14,168 bases of DNA from DATFDN01 sp963767645. Its GTDB lineage: Bacteria > Pseudomonadota > Alphaproteobacteria > Acetobacterales > Acetobacteraceae. The notes under the pieces are model-generated. The model had not been told where the DNA came from. It saw only the letters and a program-made list of their open reading frames with translations, and searched no databases. Every line of letters begins with the position of its first letter. Position 1 is the stretch's first letter. Made by a program: the position numbers and the translations under genes. This document shows positions 14,120 to 14,168 of the stretch, piece by piece. The stretch is from assembly GCA_963767645.1 (NCBI GenBank), contig CAVYEW010000013.1, positions 1 through 14,168 of the forward strand, read 5' to 3'.

Positions 14120-14168
14120 CCTAGTGTCCGTGGCGTGACCTGTTGCGCCGGGTGCTCATCGACCCAAT

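Noticed and set aside
14120..14168. Gene content right of the second IS
   Set aside because: 49 bases only. A tiny minus-strand frame reading 'MSTRRNRSRHGH' exists, but nothing supports it as a gene.

Overview
The window is GC-rich DNA whose protein-level signatures fit an alphaproteobacterium, perhaps close to the Acetobacteraceae/Rhodospirillales. This is a guess from recalled family members (the NtaA/DszA-type monooxygenase, the 'SGLPRAGSTL' sulfotransferase, the PEAMRG/GEGH periplasmic protein and the C/G-rich palindromic intergenic repeats), not from a phylogeny. There are no rRNA, tRNA or CRISPR signals.

Layout. (1) 70-1082 and 13107-14119 are two copies of one 1013-bp IS481-family insertion sequence in inverted orientation. 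They differ at only two bases and enclose about 12 kb. Both carry the same 1-base deletion that breaks the transposase just before its catalytic Glu, and the same in-frame 12-bp tandem duplication. (2) 1089-1387 is a decayed winged-helix regulator gene with a frameshift and an internal stop, abutting the inner end of the first IS. (3) 1409-2257 encodes a sulfotransferase-like protein. (4) 2327-4924 (minus) encodes an 865-aa exported protein with an N-terminal LprI-like domain and a large unrecognised remainder; 5096-5767 (minus) encodes a small exported DUF5666-type protein. (5) 5887-9638 (plus) is a co-directional group: flavin-dependent monooxygenase, beta-class GST, histidine phosphatase and metallo-beta-lactamase-fold hydrolase. 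The last three are joined by TGATG and ATGA overlaps. (6) 9694-10455 (minus) is an HSD10-like short-chain dehydrogenase, divergent from a gamma-glutamyltransferase-like Ntn-hydrolase (10528-12213, plus), which is followed 8 bp later by a TSUP/TauE-type membrane exporter (12222-12968).

The central genes look like a small-molecule metabolism or detoxification island. A monooxygenase, a GST, a metallo-hydrolase, a GGT-like hydrolase and a possible sulfur-oxyanion exporter could act on a thiol- or sulfur-containing compound, but no substrate can be read from the sequence. The GGT-like enzyme appears to lack two canonical gamma-glutamyl-binding residues, which argues against simple glutathione processing. 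No flavin reductase for the monooxygenase is present.

The most noteworthy points are the paired frameshifted IS copies (mobilised although broken, with the transposase stop codon supplied by the CTAG target site), the altered GGT-like active site, the 865-aa orphan exported protein, and the C/G-rich palindromic repeats at gene boundaries. I do not see a clearly new defence or mobile system here.
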